Origin: Gordionus sp. m RMFG-2023
Taxonomy: Eukaryota; Nematomorpha; Gordioida; Chordodea; Parachordodidae
Direction: 5' to 3'
Length of the DNA stretch: 64,000 nt
NCBI RefSeq assembly: GCF_954871325.1
Contig: NC_088778.1
Location: forward strand, 29,559,120 to 29,623,119
This document shows, in pieces, positions 35,086 through 49,500 of the stretch; the stretch's first letter is position 1, and every line of letters begins with the position of its first letter. A program made the position numbers and the translations under genes. The notes below the pieces were generated by a model. That model saw only the letters and a program-made list of their open reading frames with translations. It made no database searches and had not been told where the DNA came from.

Positions 35086-37080
35086 CCAGTATATATATAT
35101 AAAAAAATTATTAGTAATAAATTTTTGAAAAACCTTGCGATCAAAAAGCGATAGCAATTATTTTTTTTATCAATATTAAGTGCTTAATTGAAGATTATTT
35201 AAATCCGCTCTGTAAACCACAGAGTTGACATTTGTAAAAGTATTTGTATATAGATTATATTTTTAGAGGTATCCGTATCAATTTTTATATAAATTTTAGA
35301 ACAATTTTTTGATATAATTATATTTAACGTTTTTAATATATAAAAAAAAACCAGACAAATTTTATTTCACGCAATAGTTTTTGTGGATAAAATATTAAAG
35401 TTACCAATCAATTAATTGCAAAAGACAACCTCTGAAAAAAAAATCAAATATTTTAAATCAAATTTTAATGCGCCCCTCCGACATTTACTATTTACTATTT
35501 ATCATTTAATTATATATTTTATATGTAGATATCAACTCAATAATTTTCTTTATCTCACTTCAATATTAAAATTTTAACAAAAGAATTCTAAATTAGGGCT
35601 TATGTAGTACACCTTACATAATTATAATAAAAATGTAACTATGAAAAATTGTATTTGTATTATTTGTAAGAATTGATCTCAGGTACAAATACATAAAAAA
35701 TGTTGCCATGGCATCATGGACTAATGAAAAATATAGATGAATTAAATATCTGGGTTGGGCTAAAATTTAGTGTTTGTTTATGACTTATTAATTCCACCAT
35801 CAGTTTTGAGAACAAAAAAAACAGTGTTATAAACAAAATAACTATTTCTGAAAATTATATAAAACCATTAAGAAAAGATTAATTAGTAAATTATCTCGCT
35901 TTAAATCTGTTTGTTTAAAGCATTTAAAGGTAAAGAATTTTAAATGAAAATGAAGAATTGGCATCATGAAATCTGGTTTGCTTTATATTTAGTATATTCT
36001 TCTATTAATTCTTGATACAATCAATTTCCCAAGCCACAAATATTTTAACGTAGTTATAAGCAAAATAATAACTAATAATACCATGCCATAAGCTTGAAGT
36101 CCACCAAACTTTTGAAAGCAATAACTCTGATATTTGTTTAAATAATTGGCACGAATTTAAATACATTTTAATTCATCAACTCGTTAGTTAGATTGAGAAT
36201 ACAAAAAATTATCGAAAATTGGAAAACATGTTTAGAAGAAAAATTATATTAAAGGTAAATATCTGGGTAAGCTGATATGTAAAATCTGATTAGTTCAATA
36301 CGAATTCATCAATTAGTTATATTTTACCTAATGAAAATATTTTTGAATCTTATTAATTTTACGAACGCTATTTATAAGTATTATTTAATAGGTATAAAAG
36401 TAAAATATATATTTTGAATACAGTTATATTTTCAAAAATTTGATAAAAATCTAAATTAATGATCCACATCGGACTAAATATTTTAATTCCGACCCTGCCA
36501 AAAAAAAAATTTCTAATTTGCTTGGCCTAATCCCGAACAAATTTTCAAGCCCAAATTTTTATAAATTTAGGTTGCTTTTTAAATTTTTTTTTACTAAATA
36601 CGTGATACGTAATAAAGAACGTTTTCGCCCTGGTTGTGGAAACAGCAGAGCTACGCTAGGTCTTCCTCATAATCCATCAAATCGGATATTTAAATAGAGA
36701 GAGAAAAAATGAGGAGCCCTTCACACGTTTGTGGCAAGCTGCACATACCTGTATGCGTAATAGTGATAGGACTGTTATTTTAAAAATAAATTAATCATAA
36801 TTCGAGTTATCTCACTTGCAGCGTGGTTAATAAGAATTGCCATTCTTTTACTAAAAATTCTACAATTCACTTTTATTTATAATTTATTAAATATATCAAC
36901 ACATCTTAATAAATATATAAATAATGCCATATAAATCTAAGAAAATTTTTCTTATTTATCAAATTTTATTATTAAATTCTAGATATATGATCTTATCCAT
37001 AAATTAATTCCATCAAACATATGTGTTTATTACTGTGATTCTTTTTCCATATTTAAAAATTTTATACCCCCTTAATCTAA
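35086..37080. other. No gene recognised
   Basis: AT-rich. A GC-richer patch at about 36600-36775, with a TATTTAAATAG box near 36688, could be a promoter or an element end, but no following open frame was found on either strand. Confidence 0.35.
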
Positions 37081-37081
37081 G

Positions 37082-37300
37082 GGTAGATTTATCGTGGGAT
37101 CCGATCCGACGCGATTTAACAGCTGTTTTATAAATCTTTTAATGAGATCAATTTTTTAAAATTAAAATCAGTGATTCTTAAATTATTATCAAAAATAGAA
37201 TTGGAAATATAAATAATATAAGAAAAATCACATAAACAGATTTTGTAAATCAATCAGCTGTTAAATAGTGTGAAATCGGATCCCAATATGAATCCAGCCT
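37082..37300. mobile_element. Fold-back MITE with GGGATCCGAT arms
   Basis: Left arm 'tagatttatcgtgggatccga...gcgatttaacagctg' is mirrored by the right arm read inverted ('tggattcatattgggatccga...ctatttaacagctg'). About 220 bp with a short AT-rich centre. Target duplication not clear. Confidence 0.7.
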
Positions 37301-37680
37301 ATGGTACATGTCAGGATGTTACAAGCCAACTCTCATAAATAAATCTTCACTTGATACCCATCTTTAGAATGTTAAAGTTGTCATAAACCCCATCCTCAGT
37401 AAAAACCACTAGATCCGAATATTAAGAATGTTGATTAACAAAGCAATCAAAGTATATTTTTTATTTCAGTTAGATTTATGTTAATTTATGTAAAAAGTTT
37501 TTAAAGAGTCGTAAAATCGAGAATGTTGAGATATTATGTTAGAATTTTTATCCCTAATCAACTCAGTTTATGATGCTTACTACCTCAAGGTACTACCTAT
37601 CAAAAATTTTGTTTATTTTTCATTTGGATAGGCACTACCAAATATATTTATAATATATATTTGAAAAATCGTGATTTTTG

Positions 37681-37850
37681 GAAAGTCTCTATGGCCTAGT
37701 AGGCAAGAACTTCACTTACTGATCCCATGGTCGCGGGTTCGAATCCCTGAAATGGTCATGTTTTTTTCTTAATCATACTTGGTGGTTCCATCCTTGGGGG
37801 GATGATATATAGAAGGCCGGACTCGACCACGTGATTCCGTTATAATATAT
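37681..37850 (+). mobile_element. tRNA-derived SINE, second family
   Basis: Head has an A-box-like TGGCCTAGTAGGC (37692-37704) and a B box GGGTTCGAATCCC (37735-37747), spaced as in a tRNA, but it does not fold into a tRNA with a matched acceptor stem. The body (37760-37845) includes 'ggccggactcgaccacg'. It lacks the long GC-rich body of the SINE at 16.8 kb. Confidence 0.65.
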
Positions 37851-38677
37851 TAAATAATAAGGGTCTTATTACATTTTAATAAATTTTGGTCGGTATTTAG
37901 CAAATAAGGTTGGTGTTTAGAATATTTCCATTCATTCACTTGGTAGTAAGCATCATTAACCAATTAACTCCTCAAGACTTACCCTTAAACATGGTAAAGA
38001 GAGATTATCAATCTAAAAATAATCCTTTATTAGTTTTTATTTGATACCTATGTCCAAATATTATGTTAGAAATGTATTGCCTCCTCTTTTTCCTCACCAA
38101 AACTAAAATTCAAGACACAAAGTGAGGATTAACATTTATTTAATACCCTTGTTTTGATGCCTTTTTGGATAGTTTATTGTCCTCTTCCTATGCTTATGAC
38201 CTAGATATAATAGAGTATTAATACAGCTAAAATAATCTTTTTGATAACTTTTATTTTATAGCTTTTCTAATATATTTTTTATAAAACGTTGAAGAGCCCC
38301 CCCCCCCCCGAATACAAATAAGCATTATCTAAGGAACTGTAATAATTTTTAATAGCGTTTAAAAAATCTTTGTATTAGCTTTCACCTAATTACCTGAAGA
38401 GATATCTTTTTAGAAAAGGATTATACCCCACCCCTATTATGGATTAGACCCGATGACCTACAGTGATAAATTATTTTAATAACACATAAATAATCTTTTT
38501 GTTAGCTATAAATTGATTCTCTTTTTAAAATATAACCCTACCCCACCCCCTTCATAACCACTATGACATTGATTATTTATTTCATGTGATTTACAAGGAT
38601 TATAAAAGTTTCAGAAACATGGTTCCTTTTTTGTATAACATCGCTTATGATCTGTTTTTTTATATTTAATTCATTCA
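37851..38677. other. No gene; internally repetitive, C-rich runs
   Basis: Contains a poly-C run near 38300 and two similar blocks at about 38320-38460 and 38460-38580 ('aataatcttttt/gttagct...ccc(t/c)acccc'), suggesting an old tandem duplication. Confidence 0.4.
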
Positions 38678-38685
38678 TTATCACG

Positions 38686-39166
38686 CAGCGTCTACATGAC
38701 AAGATTTTCATGGATGTAAACCCCCTTCAAAAACCTTTGCCTACCCCCCTAAAAAATTCGCGCCACCTTCGGCGGCGGGTCTCTTATTATTTTTACCTAT
38801 AAAGAATTTATTTTTTAGATAATAAATTCGATTAAAACCTCTATTATTTACAATGAATTAATTATTATGGCATTATGAGCTTGCTGAAATATCTAAACAA
38901 ACCAAACCTTTTAAATTACATTTAAAAGGATAGTTTATTTGGAAAACAATGCGTATGATTGTTTGCAATATATAGATTTGGTCGATGAATTCTATTATAA
39001 TAATTCTATAATAAAAGTATTTCAGCAATAAATTTTGTCCTATTTCATCTCAAAATTTAATAGATAAACCCAAATTTTTTTTATCCTACCCACATTAAAG
39101 CAGCCTACCCCCTCAAAAAAAATAGGATGCAAACTGTTCCTACCCCTCCCGCTCATGTAGACGCTG
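38686..39166. mobile_element. hAT-like non-autonomous element with perfect 8-bp target duplication
   Basis: TIRs CAGCGTCTACATGA and TCATGTAGACGCTG; flanks TTATCACG at 38678-38685 and 39167-39174 are identical. The CAG...CTG tips and the 8-bp duplication are typical of hAT. The interior (481 bp in total) has pyrimidine-rich blocks such as 'cctacccccct' and no transposase frame. Confidence 0.85.
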
Positions 39167-41370
39167 TTATCACGCCAAATATTTGATAATATATGGCATT
39201 TATCGTCAGATCGTAATTCGCCTAACTACAACCGTAGCTAAACACGATCAAATTAAACAACAAATATTAAAATGCTAAAAGACCCGCATTTATTTTTAAT
39301 ATATATATATTAATGGAATCACCCTATGGCTCCGATATTCTATATATATATATATACTCAATAGCATTGAATCACCTAGTTTGCTTAAGAAAAATACTCG
39401 GTTCTTGCTGGTTTCAAAACAATATCTATATGGTTGGTTACATATGCCCTCAATATCGAGGCCACCGACGCTACTCAAAAACAATATTTTTCTATATATA
39501 ATTATAGATTTACGACGTTATCTAATATTTTAATTTTAAAGAAAATATAAAAAATTATTATGTTCAATGGTATACATCATTACTCCCATAAATTTCATGA
39601 AAAGCAATTTCAATACTCCAGAAGGATTTGAAGAGTGAATCATGTATTTACACTAATATATAGAACAGATTCCATTCATGATGTCTACCATTATCATATA
39701 GAGGAGGGTATCTCTAAAAAATCACAAAAGGCTGAAGTAGATATAGTCGAGATTATTAATTCCATAAGATGAATTTATTTTCTTAAGTATACAATGTACC
39801 TGTTAGAAATTCTAATGGATTGACTTATTCTTAATTCTTGAGTTGTAGGTAGCCATCAAATTTTAATGTTTTGTTGTCCATAGTGTGTAAATTTGGGGCA
39901 TTTCCTTCAGAATTATAATATTATTTAAATTAATTATATATTATTTTAAAAATGACTAAACTGAAAATAGACTTTTATATTCGATAAAATTCTCTAAAAT
40001 GCTAAATTAAAAATATATTACTGTATGATATTTTATATTAATAATTAATTATTAGTGTAAATAATTTTTTTAAATTATATATCTTGTTACTGATTACATA
40101 ATTCGTAAAACCATAAATTTTCAAGTGAATGATAATGATTATATATATATATAGCTATTTATAATTAATGATATTTTTAAATCGATAAATAATCGAAATT
40201 TCATTTTTTAAAAAATACATGCCTATTCTAAACCAACTTAATTTATTACTATTAAGGAACCTACCATTTAACTGGATTATCCTTAGATTTCCAGCGAAGA
40301 ACTATATGTTTATTATTACTATGCTGTCATTTAGGATAAAAATGTTTAATTAAATTCATAATATGGTATTTTTGCACAGAATAAATAGAAATTGCAAGAA
40401 AAACATTTTCAATCGTTTTAAAAATTTTCTTAATTATTATAATAGTAAAATTATATCTAAAATTTAATATCTGTTATATGTAAAATATACATTATATTTA
40501 TCAAATTAATAACAATACATGGCTTATTTACAATTGAAAAATCGGAGAAAAAATACTTTCCTGTCCCAACGCTCAGCAATTATCCGTTTTGACTTTATAT
40601 TAATATATGAGTATCTAAATACTTTTTTCCAAAAATATCTCCTCTCCTTCTTAATAAACACCCCCATCCCCCAACTGGAAATTTCTGGTTCTCTATTAAC
40701 ATATAACCATAATATTATTAATGTTATAACTGAAAGTTGTATATAATAAATATCTATACACATTCATATACTATATATAGGCAGGATTATACTGTACTTA
40801 ATATGATAAAATTTATATTATTATACCAACAAATATTATATCGTAATATAAATATATTGAATTAAATAAGAATCAGAGATAAATATAGAATTTTAGATTA
40901 TTTTTAGAATAACGGGTAAATATATTAAATTTGGTTTTATATTGTTTGTAAGCAGATTGCAATAAATTTCAGGAATATAGGTCTTTTGTCGCCAAACACC
41001 TCCTAAAAGTCATCTTTTGATTTTCGCCAAGATTTTCCGATTCATCTTTTGGAAGAATATAACTTAACAAATGAAATGGAATTTTGATGTCTATGGATTC
41101 AAATATTCTTAACTCACTCCTTATCATGAATATAATTATTCAAGACTAAAAAACAGATAAGATATATATTTCTTTATAATATTAATTATTACATTACTAT
41201 TACAATATTGGAAAGGGTAAGTTCCACTCATTTAGTTAAACTACAACTGGGTACAAGGTTTGTTGGTATCCTTGAGAAAAAAAATCGGCATAATTTTATG
41301 AAGGGTGGGCCTTCATATAAATCACGTTCGCTCATTTCGAGCAGGTCTATGACCAACGTGCTAGATAAGA
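39167..41370. other. No gene recognised upstream of the cyclophilin gene
   Basis: AT-rich. Short frames on both strands at 39296-39501 are built on TA microsatellites, and those at 40519-40763 match nothing known. A patch at 39590-39770 has a faintly protein-like frame broken by stops. The promoter of the cyclophilin gene should be in the last part of this stretch. Confidence 0.4.
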
Positions 41371-41392
41371 TAAGATAAGAAGTATTTTATAA
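41371..41392 (+). promoter_or_regulatory. Three tandem GATAAG motifs just before the cyclophilin start
   Basis: GATAAGATAAGATAAG ends about ten bases before the ATG. It could be a GATA-factor site cluster or just a short repeat in the 5' UTR. Confidence 0.3.
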
Positions 41393-43585
41393 ATGGATGA
41401 AGAAAACGATACAACTGCAGTCAAAGAAGAAAGACCAGCAAGACCGCGATGCTTTATGGATATTTCAATTGGTAAATCATCTAATTCTAAAGAAGAGCAA
41501 GTGTTTCGTATTATAATCGAATTGTATGCAGATATCTGTCCGTTGACATGTGAAAACTTTAGATGCTTATGCACTGGTGAGTTATACATATATTAGTTGT
41601 CATATTATTTTAATAGGCGAAAAAGGTACAAGTCAAATTTCACAAAAGTTATTAACCTACAAAGACTCAGTATTTCATAGAATAGTTAAAAATTTTATGA
41701 TACAAGGTGGAGATATTATTATGGGTATGATTTATATGAAATTAATATATTTATAATATTATGACTTAGGGAATGGTAAATCAGGAGAATCGATCTATGG
41801 AAAGCATTTTGATGATGAAAATTTTGAAATAAAACATGATAGACCATACATCCTATCAATGGCTAACAAAGGAAAGAATACTAATTCATCCCAATTTTTT
41901 ATGTAATTAATTCTTACATATTATATGTTGATAAATACATCACCTCACAGTTTCTAATAATCTTACCTAGGTGTTAGCTTCATGTAGTCCTACCAGATGG
42001 TAAGTGATTCCCCAGAAAAAAAATCCACAATTCTTCAAAAATAGTTTCCTGAAATAGATTTTCTTAAAATTTTTAGATATTTAATGAGAATTTTTTTTCC
42101 TATTTTATTAATTTTTGTTTTTGGAAATTATTTTCACAGATTCCTACTAGATATCCTCATTTAAGAGGACATGCCCCATTTTGAGACATAAAAATTTGTC
42201 TGGTATCTATATTAATTTGTTATTTTTTTAAAATAAAAAAATTTTTACATATTAAAAAGTATTTTTTACGATTATATACCTCATTAGTTTTTGCCTTTAT
42301 TTATTTTTTATCATTTTAAAATGTATTCTTCATCATTGAATTTAAAAATGAAAGTTACCATATTACTTTTTTTAATTTGTTAATAATACAGTAAATTTAA
42401 TTTAATTCTATATTTTATTTTTGTATTGATGTTTTTTAAATGATAACTTTTAATAAATAATTATATTTTCTCATTATCAAAATAATTTTTATCATTATAA
42501 AAGTTACCATGCCAACTAACATATTTAAAAATATCCTAATATTGAACTTGAAGCCAAATAAAATAAAAATGTTGAATGTTGTCTATCCTGTCATGTTTCA
42601 TTTTCAATTGGTAACAAAGGTAAATTTGATGTAGAATAGCATTAGGTCACTGATAAATTTCATCAATCAAAGATACAGCTTTGTGTAAAGTAACACAACA
42701 CTTTATACCTAAATTCACAAAGCTGTAAGTATCCTGCCATTTCATATTTTACAACACCATTTCAGTTTTTTAGAAATTTTTGATTGTTTTTTATCCCAGC
42801 TTATTATTTTTTATAAAATAATTTAGTACATGTTGTCATGCCTGGTCCTTAATAACTTTACAAAGGAAAAAGACAGAAATTAGCCTGATTATAAGTTTTA
42901 AATTTTTTCATAACTTTAGGCCTGACATCAAAAAATATTTTACACAATGTTCAGCCTAGCCTAAAAATCTTTGTTGACTGGGCTTTTGGTTGAGCCTGTA
43001 CCACACTTGCCTCTGCAAAAAGTTAACCAGAAGTTTGAAAAAAGATCATCAAAAATTTTTTGAAAGAAATGAAATCTTTGATCAAATTGTAACCTAAAAA
43101 TGGCAAAATATTTTATAAGTAAATATATTTTGTAATTTTTACATGCGTAAAAAATTTTTGATGATTTTTTTCAAACTCTAAAAATAATATCTGACGAAGA
43201 ATGAAAGATATAATCTGTTTTATAACTCTTTAATATATTTTTTTATTTGTAATTTATTAAAAAGTAATACATTACTCTAATTTATTACTTTGTCAACTTT
43301 TAGTAATAATGTTTGTTTAAATGTAAATCTTATATGAATTATAAATTTTATATCAAAATTTAATTATTTATAAAATTACTTCCACTGCAAACGAATTTCG
43401 TAGAACAACTATCCCTGCTCCCCATTTAGATGGTAACAATGTGGCATTTGGCCATGTCGTTTCTGGCCAATCAGCTCTCACCGTCATAGAATCGATTCCC
43501 GTTGACGAAACGTTCAAGCCAGCACTCCCTATAACAATTACCAAATGCGGTGAACTAGTCTTACAGATCAGACCCAAAATATCAG
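41393..43585 (+). CDS. Exons 1-4 of the SR-cyclophilin: catalytic cyclophilin domain
   Basis: The first three introns are unequal: 40 nt, 45 nt and 1.5 kb. In CypA numbering the conserved residues R55, F60, M61 and Q63 are seen in [15 protein letters not shown]101 in SMANKG and F113 in SSQFF. W121 is His (PAPHLDG), as in human PPIG and NKTR, which predicts weak cyclosporin A binding. H126 is Asn (LDGNNVAFG instead of LDGxHVVFG), which is unusual for an active-site position. The acceptor of exon 4 (AG at 43402-43403) is fixed by the restored [11 protein letters not shown] and by phase. The domain is otherwise full length, so activity is likely, perhaps reduced. Confidence 0.9.
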
Positions 43586-46500
43586 GTTTATATAATGTTA
43601 TTTATCCAAGGGCTCGATGCTCCATGTGGCATTTTTTTTAAAACAAATTTGAATTAAAGTAATGTACCCTTATTTGTAAAAGTTAATTATGAAATATTTC
43701 TACCTTGTTAATATGCAATATTTTACTACAATTGTCCATCTACTAAAAAAAATGCATACACAGGCCGTATTTAATTTTTTTTAGATTTACCCAGGCCAAG
43801 ATATCCAGGCCTGGCCATATATTTTAAAACCAAATATTTGAAATCGCCATTTTTAGCTATAAAAATCAAAAATAAATAAAAATATTGGACAGGGCCAGAA
43901 AAAATTTTTGACAAAAATATATGGGCAGGGCTGTACAAATGGTACCTCTGCAGATCTCTAATATTTATATATTAAAATACTGACACTCCTTTTTAGAAAA
44001 ATAATTCAAAGGTTGATGAGTGTCTTTTTTATCATTATTCATAATCGTATCCACTATGGGGTGCTATAAAAAGTCTGATATTAAATTCTTTTAAATTTTC
44101 AGGGATTTATCTGTTTATAACTAGTTGTAAACTTTTAATATATTTCATTGACTAATACCCTGTATTAATTTTTTTATTTTAATTTTTCTTCCTTTTTTAT
44201 CTAAGCCCAGTCAAGCTTGAAATAAGAATAATTTTAAAATAGTCTTAATAAATTATCCAAAGAAATTTAATAAGTGAAGTGAACAGGCTGATGTTGAGTT
44301 ATTATTTTTTCCATTTCTTCTTCATCACTTGTAATATGGATCTGATATTATATATATAAATTATATTAATATTAAATATGAATGTTGACATTATCCACTT
44401 GCCTGATTTGTTTTTGCAATTAAATAAGCTCGGACTTGAAAATATTTAATGAATTGAATTAAAATATTTATTTATTATTTTGAATATAAAAAATACCTCG
44501 AATAAAATTGTATCAAAATGTATCTATCTATTATTTTATTCATAAAAGTATATTTGAATATGGACACCACATTTTTTATATCTAGATCAATGACATATAA
44601 TAATTCATAGGCATACAATGCATTCATTAAAAGTGTACATTTATGAAAACAGCTGGAGACGCCATTTTGATAACCATATCATTATTAAAAATTTTAAACC
44701 AGAGACCAATTTATTCCTATGTCTGACGCAAACTTTATTAAAAGAATTTCTTGATAATCGATATAATAAGGAAACCAGTTATTTAATGGAAATTTTTAAC
44801 ATGAAAATGATTACTATATGGGTTACCAAAATGGCGGGTCCAGCTGATTTGCATCAATGACGCTTTCAAATGCATTATTATGAATGTATCGTCAGTTTAG
44901 GTATTATTATGTCATTGATCTAGATACAATAACTCTGATAGCGATAATAAAATTTAACCATTGTATTATCGTTGGGTATTTTGAATGCCGATACTTTCGT
45001 TGTTTCATTTCCTACTAACTTAAGCGGGCTTCATTTTATTTCTTTAACTCTCTTTCTTCCTAAACACCAATTAAGATTTGAACCAAAATCTCGAATCAAG
45101 CAAGGAGAAGGACGAAACAGGTTCTCTCAGATCGTACACTGAATCCTCTGAGGAAGATGGAATCGTCACGCAGATCGATAAATCCCAATCTAAAATCTAC
45201 GATGAAGAAACAATTCTGTAAAATGAAAAAATTAATTCTTTAATCACATTTTTTTACATTGGGTACACTGATATCTAAAGGGCCCATATCATAGACCCAC
45301 TGATATTACCATAACAGCTGATACTTGTTACTGCACATAGTCAAATACTAATTGAATAATAAATTATTTGTATTTGATTTTAAACCATAGAACAATTTAC
45401 TAGTCGTAATTCGTACAAAGAATAGAATTACTATTCTTATTTGATTGGTTGGTATGGTTATCGAATAATTGTGTTTAAAACGACTCAATTTATAAAAAAA
45501 ACAGTTAACCTCAAAAAATTATCATGCACACCTGGAGATTTCGCCCTCAAATGCTATAAAGGCTTGGGCCTGTGTTGTTAAACGGTTAGCCCAATTTTTT
45601 TAGCCAAAAATGTTATGCAAGCCTTATTTTGTTAGTAGATGACCAAACCTTTATGTCATCTATGAGCAGAATCACCAAAATTGCATAATATTTTCGGCTA
45701 AAATACTGGCTTATTCGGATTAAACTCATTCACAAAGTCGATTAAACAAGATTTTATATGAGAGATTGTTTTCAAAATGAGCCTCACAACCACCAGCAAC
45801 TCCTACATAGGAGAAGCCAAGGAATGGAAGTGAGAACATTATAACAAGAACATCTGTTTTGGGGATGGGTGAATAGCTTATTATCTTAATTATAAATCTG
45901 AATTTACCATAAATATAAAACACTTTTTTTTTTATCTCTATAAAAAAATTTCTTTAAAAAAAGACATGCAAAGTTAAATTAAGAGTTAAGAAAATAGGAA
46001 GATATATAAAAAAAATTAACAGGACTGTTTTTCTTAGAATTTTTATATATTATTTTTTAAAAAAAATATATAAATTCATAGCTTAAAAATCTACAAGAAA
46101 AAATTATATTTTACTAAGTTTAAGTATCATTTTTGTTATCAGCATTGGTATCGGTTAAAAAAAAATGAAGATACTACAGCTGATATCAACAGAGTCGATT
46201 TTATGAAATTAAATAACAAAATCAGAGCCAAAATAATCTGGGCCTAAGCTTCTAGATTTTGTGCTAGAATAGGATCAAACCCCTTCTGCCATCTTTTTGG
46301 TAAAATTTCGAGACTTGGATTATATTGTTTTTTACCAATACCACAATAACAGGCATCCATTTTAATATTATTTATTTTTTTCCCTCGTTTCTTGGGGGTG
46401 GTTGTATAATAATTCAATTTTTATCGTATATTTTTGTTCATGGTTTTTAAAACCCATTAAATTATCTCATTTTTGTACATTTAGATAGTGACGTTAAATC

Positions 46501-49500
46501 ACCTCCTAACTTTGACTAACTCCAATATGGCGTGGTCAAGATTATCCCCTAAAGATTGATTTAAACGTCTAAGTTTAGCCTCAACTTAATGTTGGAGACT
46601 GACTATTTTTTCAGAATGTAGACTTGGCTAAATCGTTTTAGAGCTGGCCAAAGTTAGATGGTTTAACAACACTACATTTAGATTAACAAAATTATATTAA
46701 CATTTATTTTAAAATAATATCTATCGAATTATATTACTAATTTTTTTTGGAAATCAAATATTTCTTTTTTAACCTTTCCCTCTTTAAAATAATTGTTTTT
46801 TCCTAATTAAGTTATTAGATTGATATTTTATTTTATCATACGATATTATCATTGAAAATAATGAAATTACGAGAAAAAGAATTTTTGATTATTGATATAC
46901 CTTCTTCACCCATGTATCGGCCAAAAAAGCAAGTTTCCATTTTGCAGAGATCTGCAGACCCGGAACTTGGCTCGTAAACTCGACCTGGCCCGAGACGGTC
47001 CCTTTAAAAATCTCAGGGTGGTCTGGAGACTTAAGGATTGAAAATCTGGGTCAGGCCAGTTTTTTTAGGAAAATATATTTAAATTTTATCAATTAAGCGG
47101 TTCGAAAAATTATTTAATGGAACCGTTTAATATTCATTTACTCATCGTATTTACAATCATTTCTTTTGTAAATTTGGAAAAGCGCAAGCTAATAATCATT
47201 TTAAAAATCTGGGCTGGGCCTAATATATTCTAGAGTGATTAGCTAGTTGGGTTTAGGAATTATCATAATATCAAACTTTGCAAAATTTGTTTGCTTGCCT
47301 ACTAAGTTTAAAAAAAAATAATTTGATACCCAAATCCTGGCTGTTAGGCTTCGTTATATATAATATATATAATTTTTTTAAAATTCTTATGCTAAGCAAT
47401 GATAGCTCACAAAATGCTGCCAGTACACAACAGCCTCCCGAAATTCCCAAAAATTTCCTTCTAAGAAGTTGCCCGCTCGATTTCGAAACGAATGGTGATT
47501 CAAGTGCCAAAGTAAATTATATATATATATATTCACGTTTATTGTTACCTTTTTATGCAATTTGCCTTCTAAACCACAGAAAAAATGCTTGGCTTTACCG
47601 AAAATTTCCATCAAAATTAGTAGGCACCTCATATTTTAGTATTCTGACTAGGGTTCCTAAGTTGAATTCAAATCACATTTTATTATATTCTGGATTTAAG
47701 ATATTTAAATCGAATAGTATTTTTTATATATATATATATATAGTATCTGTTATTCGAATTCATTTCATTTTAATATTTAGTAACACAACTGTCAGATATT
47801 TAACAAAGGGCTCGTTAAAAAAAATCCATAAATTTTAATTCAACCTTATCCATTAAATTTTTCAATTATATTTTGTAAAATTATTTTAATATACTTGGTG
47901 GTACTAAAGTTGTAATCATTCATCAGCTGTTCTTTAAAATGTTATAGATTAACAGATTAAAACCGAACCGGTATCTCTTATTAGTTACCGAACTGAACCA
48001 GAACTTTAGGGAGTGGCAACCTTTCAAGTCAACAGAAGTCTGACAAAGTGAACATGATCGCTATTAAGTCTCAGACCGTGACATGCTATAGCTCGTCATT
48101 TGTGAGTAGTAAATTAAGATGAAAGATGGCTTCAGTTGAAAAGGGAAGTAGAATGTTCCACAGGTTGTCTTCTCGATTTAAGAAATGCGAGGGGATTGCC
48201 AACCAATGCTAAATTCCTATCTCTCTGCAATGACGGTAAAGGAGGATAAACTAGGGAAGGAGGCTTAAAAAATCGATGGCCTGAAAGAGTAGAGAATTTG
48301 GGTGTGTCGTTAATATGCTGATAGTTCTCATGATAAATGCAAAGATATGAAAGCACTGTTGGAGTAAAGAATTAATCTCCTTTCCTCAAGGGATTTGTGT
48401 AATGCCATCTGGACGTTTCCATTAGATATAAAGGGTACCGAGAGATTGGATCTTAATAATATTTGAATAACAAAATTATGTATTTTAGATTAAAAAACAT
48501 TTATTTATTAATATTCTGCAATAATAATGTATTTAGTATATAAAGAAAATAATCAATGTTAGCTAACAACCAATATTGATAATAGTAATTTACAAAAGTG
48601 TAATTTAATACAAAATGAGAATAATAATGAAATATTATCTTACATAAAATTATTATTAAGTGTAGTTCATTATGAATATATTTTATTTCAAGAATGATAT
48701 TTAATAATGATATATTTATATTTTTCTTCTATCTTTATGATATCTTCAATTAATATCATTATAAATGTCATTTTAAAAATGATGTAATTATTTATTTTGT
48801 TACATCAGAATGATGCTTTCAGTTTATTTATTATGGAATGTCTTTGTTTAGAATGATATTTAATAATTATATATTTTTTGCATCAGAATGATATCATCAG
48901 TTATAATTTAATTATAACTGTTTTTGTTATAAGAAATTATATTTAATACTATATTTAAGATATACGTTGTTAGAATCTTTGACGAAATTTGTCAAAAATA
49001 TTTCTAACAATTTAAAGAACAGCTTATAAATGTTTTTTGATGAAACTACAGTACTTATTACCTTGGGAAATGATTATTGTCTAACTCAAGGAAATTACAG
49101 TTACGACAGCTGATTTAGTTAAATTTCTTTTCATCTATTTATAACACATGAACAGTCAGATTTGACAGATTATTTTAAAAAATGATTGAATTTCATTTAA
49201 AAAATCCTTTTTCTTTAAATATATATTTTAACTCTATGGCAAGTGTTTCAGGGGCACAGGCTGGGCTATTATTCCCTAGACCTCGAAATCTAATATACTT
49301 TAAAAAAAAAATCTTATCACTCGAACATTTATCTATTATTTTATAACAAAGCGATTATCATTTATAATTTTTTTGTACATAAACCTACACTTATTTATAT
49401 ATAAATAAAATTAGGACGCACAATTGCTAGAGAAATCAGAAGCCATCTTGAAAATATTGACCGATAAAACCCATTCAATACCCTATGCCGATGATGATGC

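Noticed and set aside
36600-36775. Promoter or exon in a GC-richer patch
   Set aside because: No open frame, splice site or repeat partner supports it.
37683-37755. Possible tRNA gene (plus strand)
   Set aside because: A and B boxes are good but no cloverleaf closes, and a SINE-like body follows.
39296-39501. Frames with TIYIYI-type repeats
   Set aside because: Translation of TA microsatellites.
40519-40763. Overlapping 75-79-codon frames on both strands
   Set aside because: Mutual shadows in AT-rich DNA, no recognisable family, no splice context.
43000-43960. hAT ends at 43012 ('cttgcctctgc') and 43955 ('ggtacctctgcag'), and a similar tip at 46945
   Set aside because: Tips look hAT-like but no matching opposite ends or 8-bp duplications were found.
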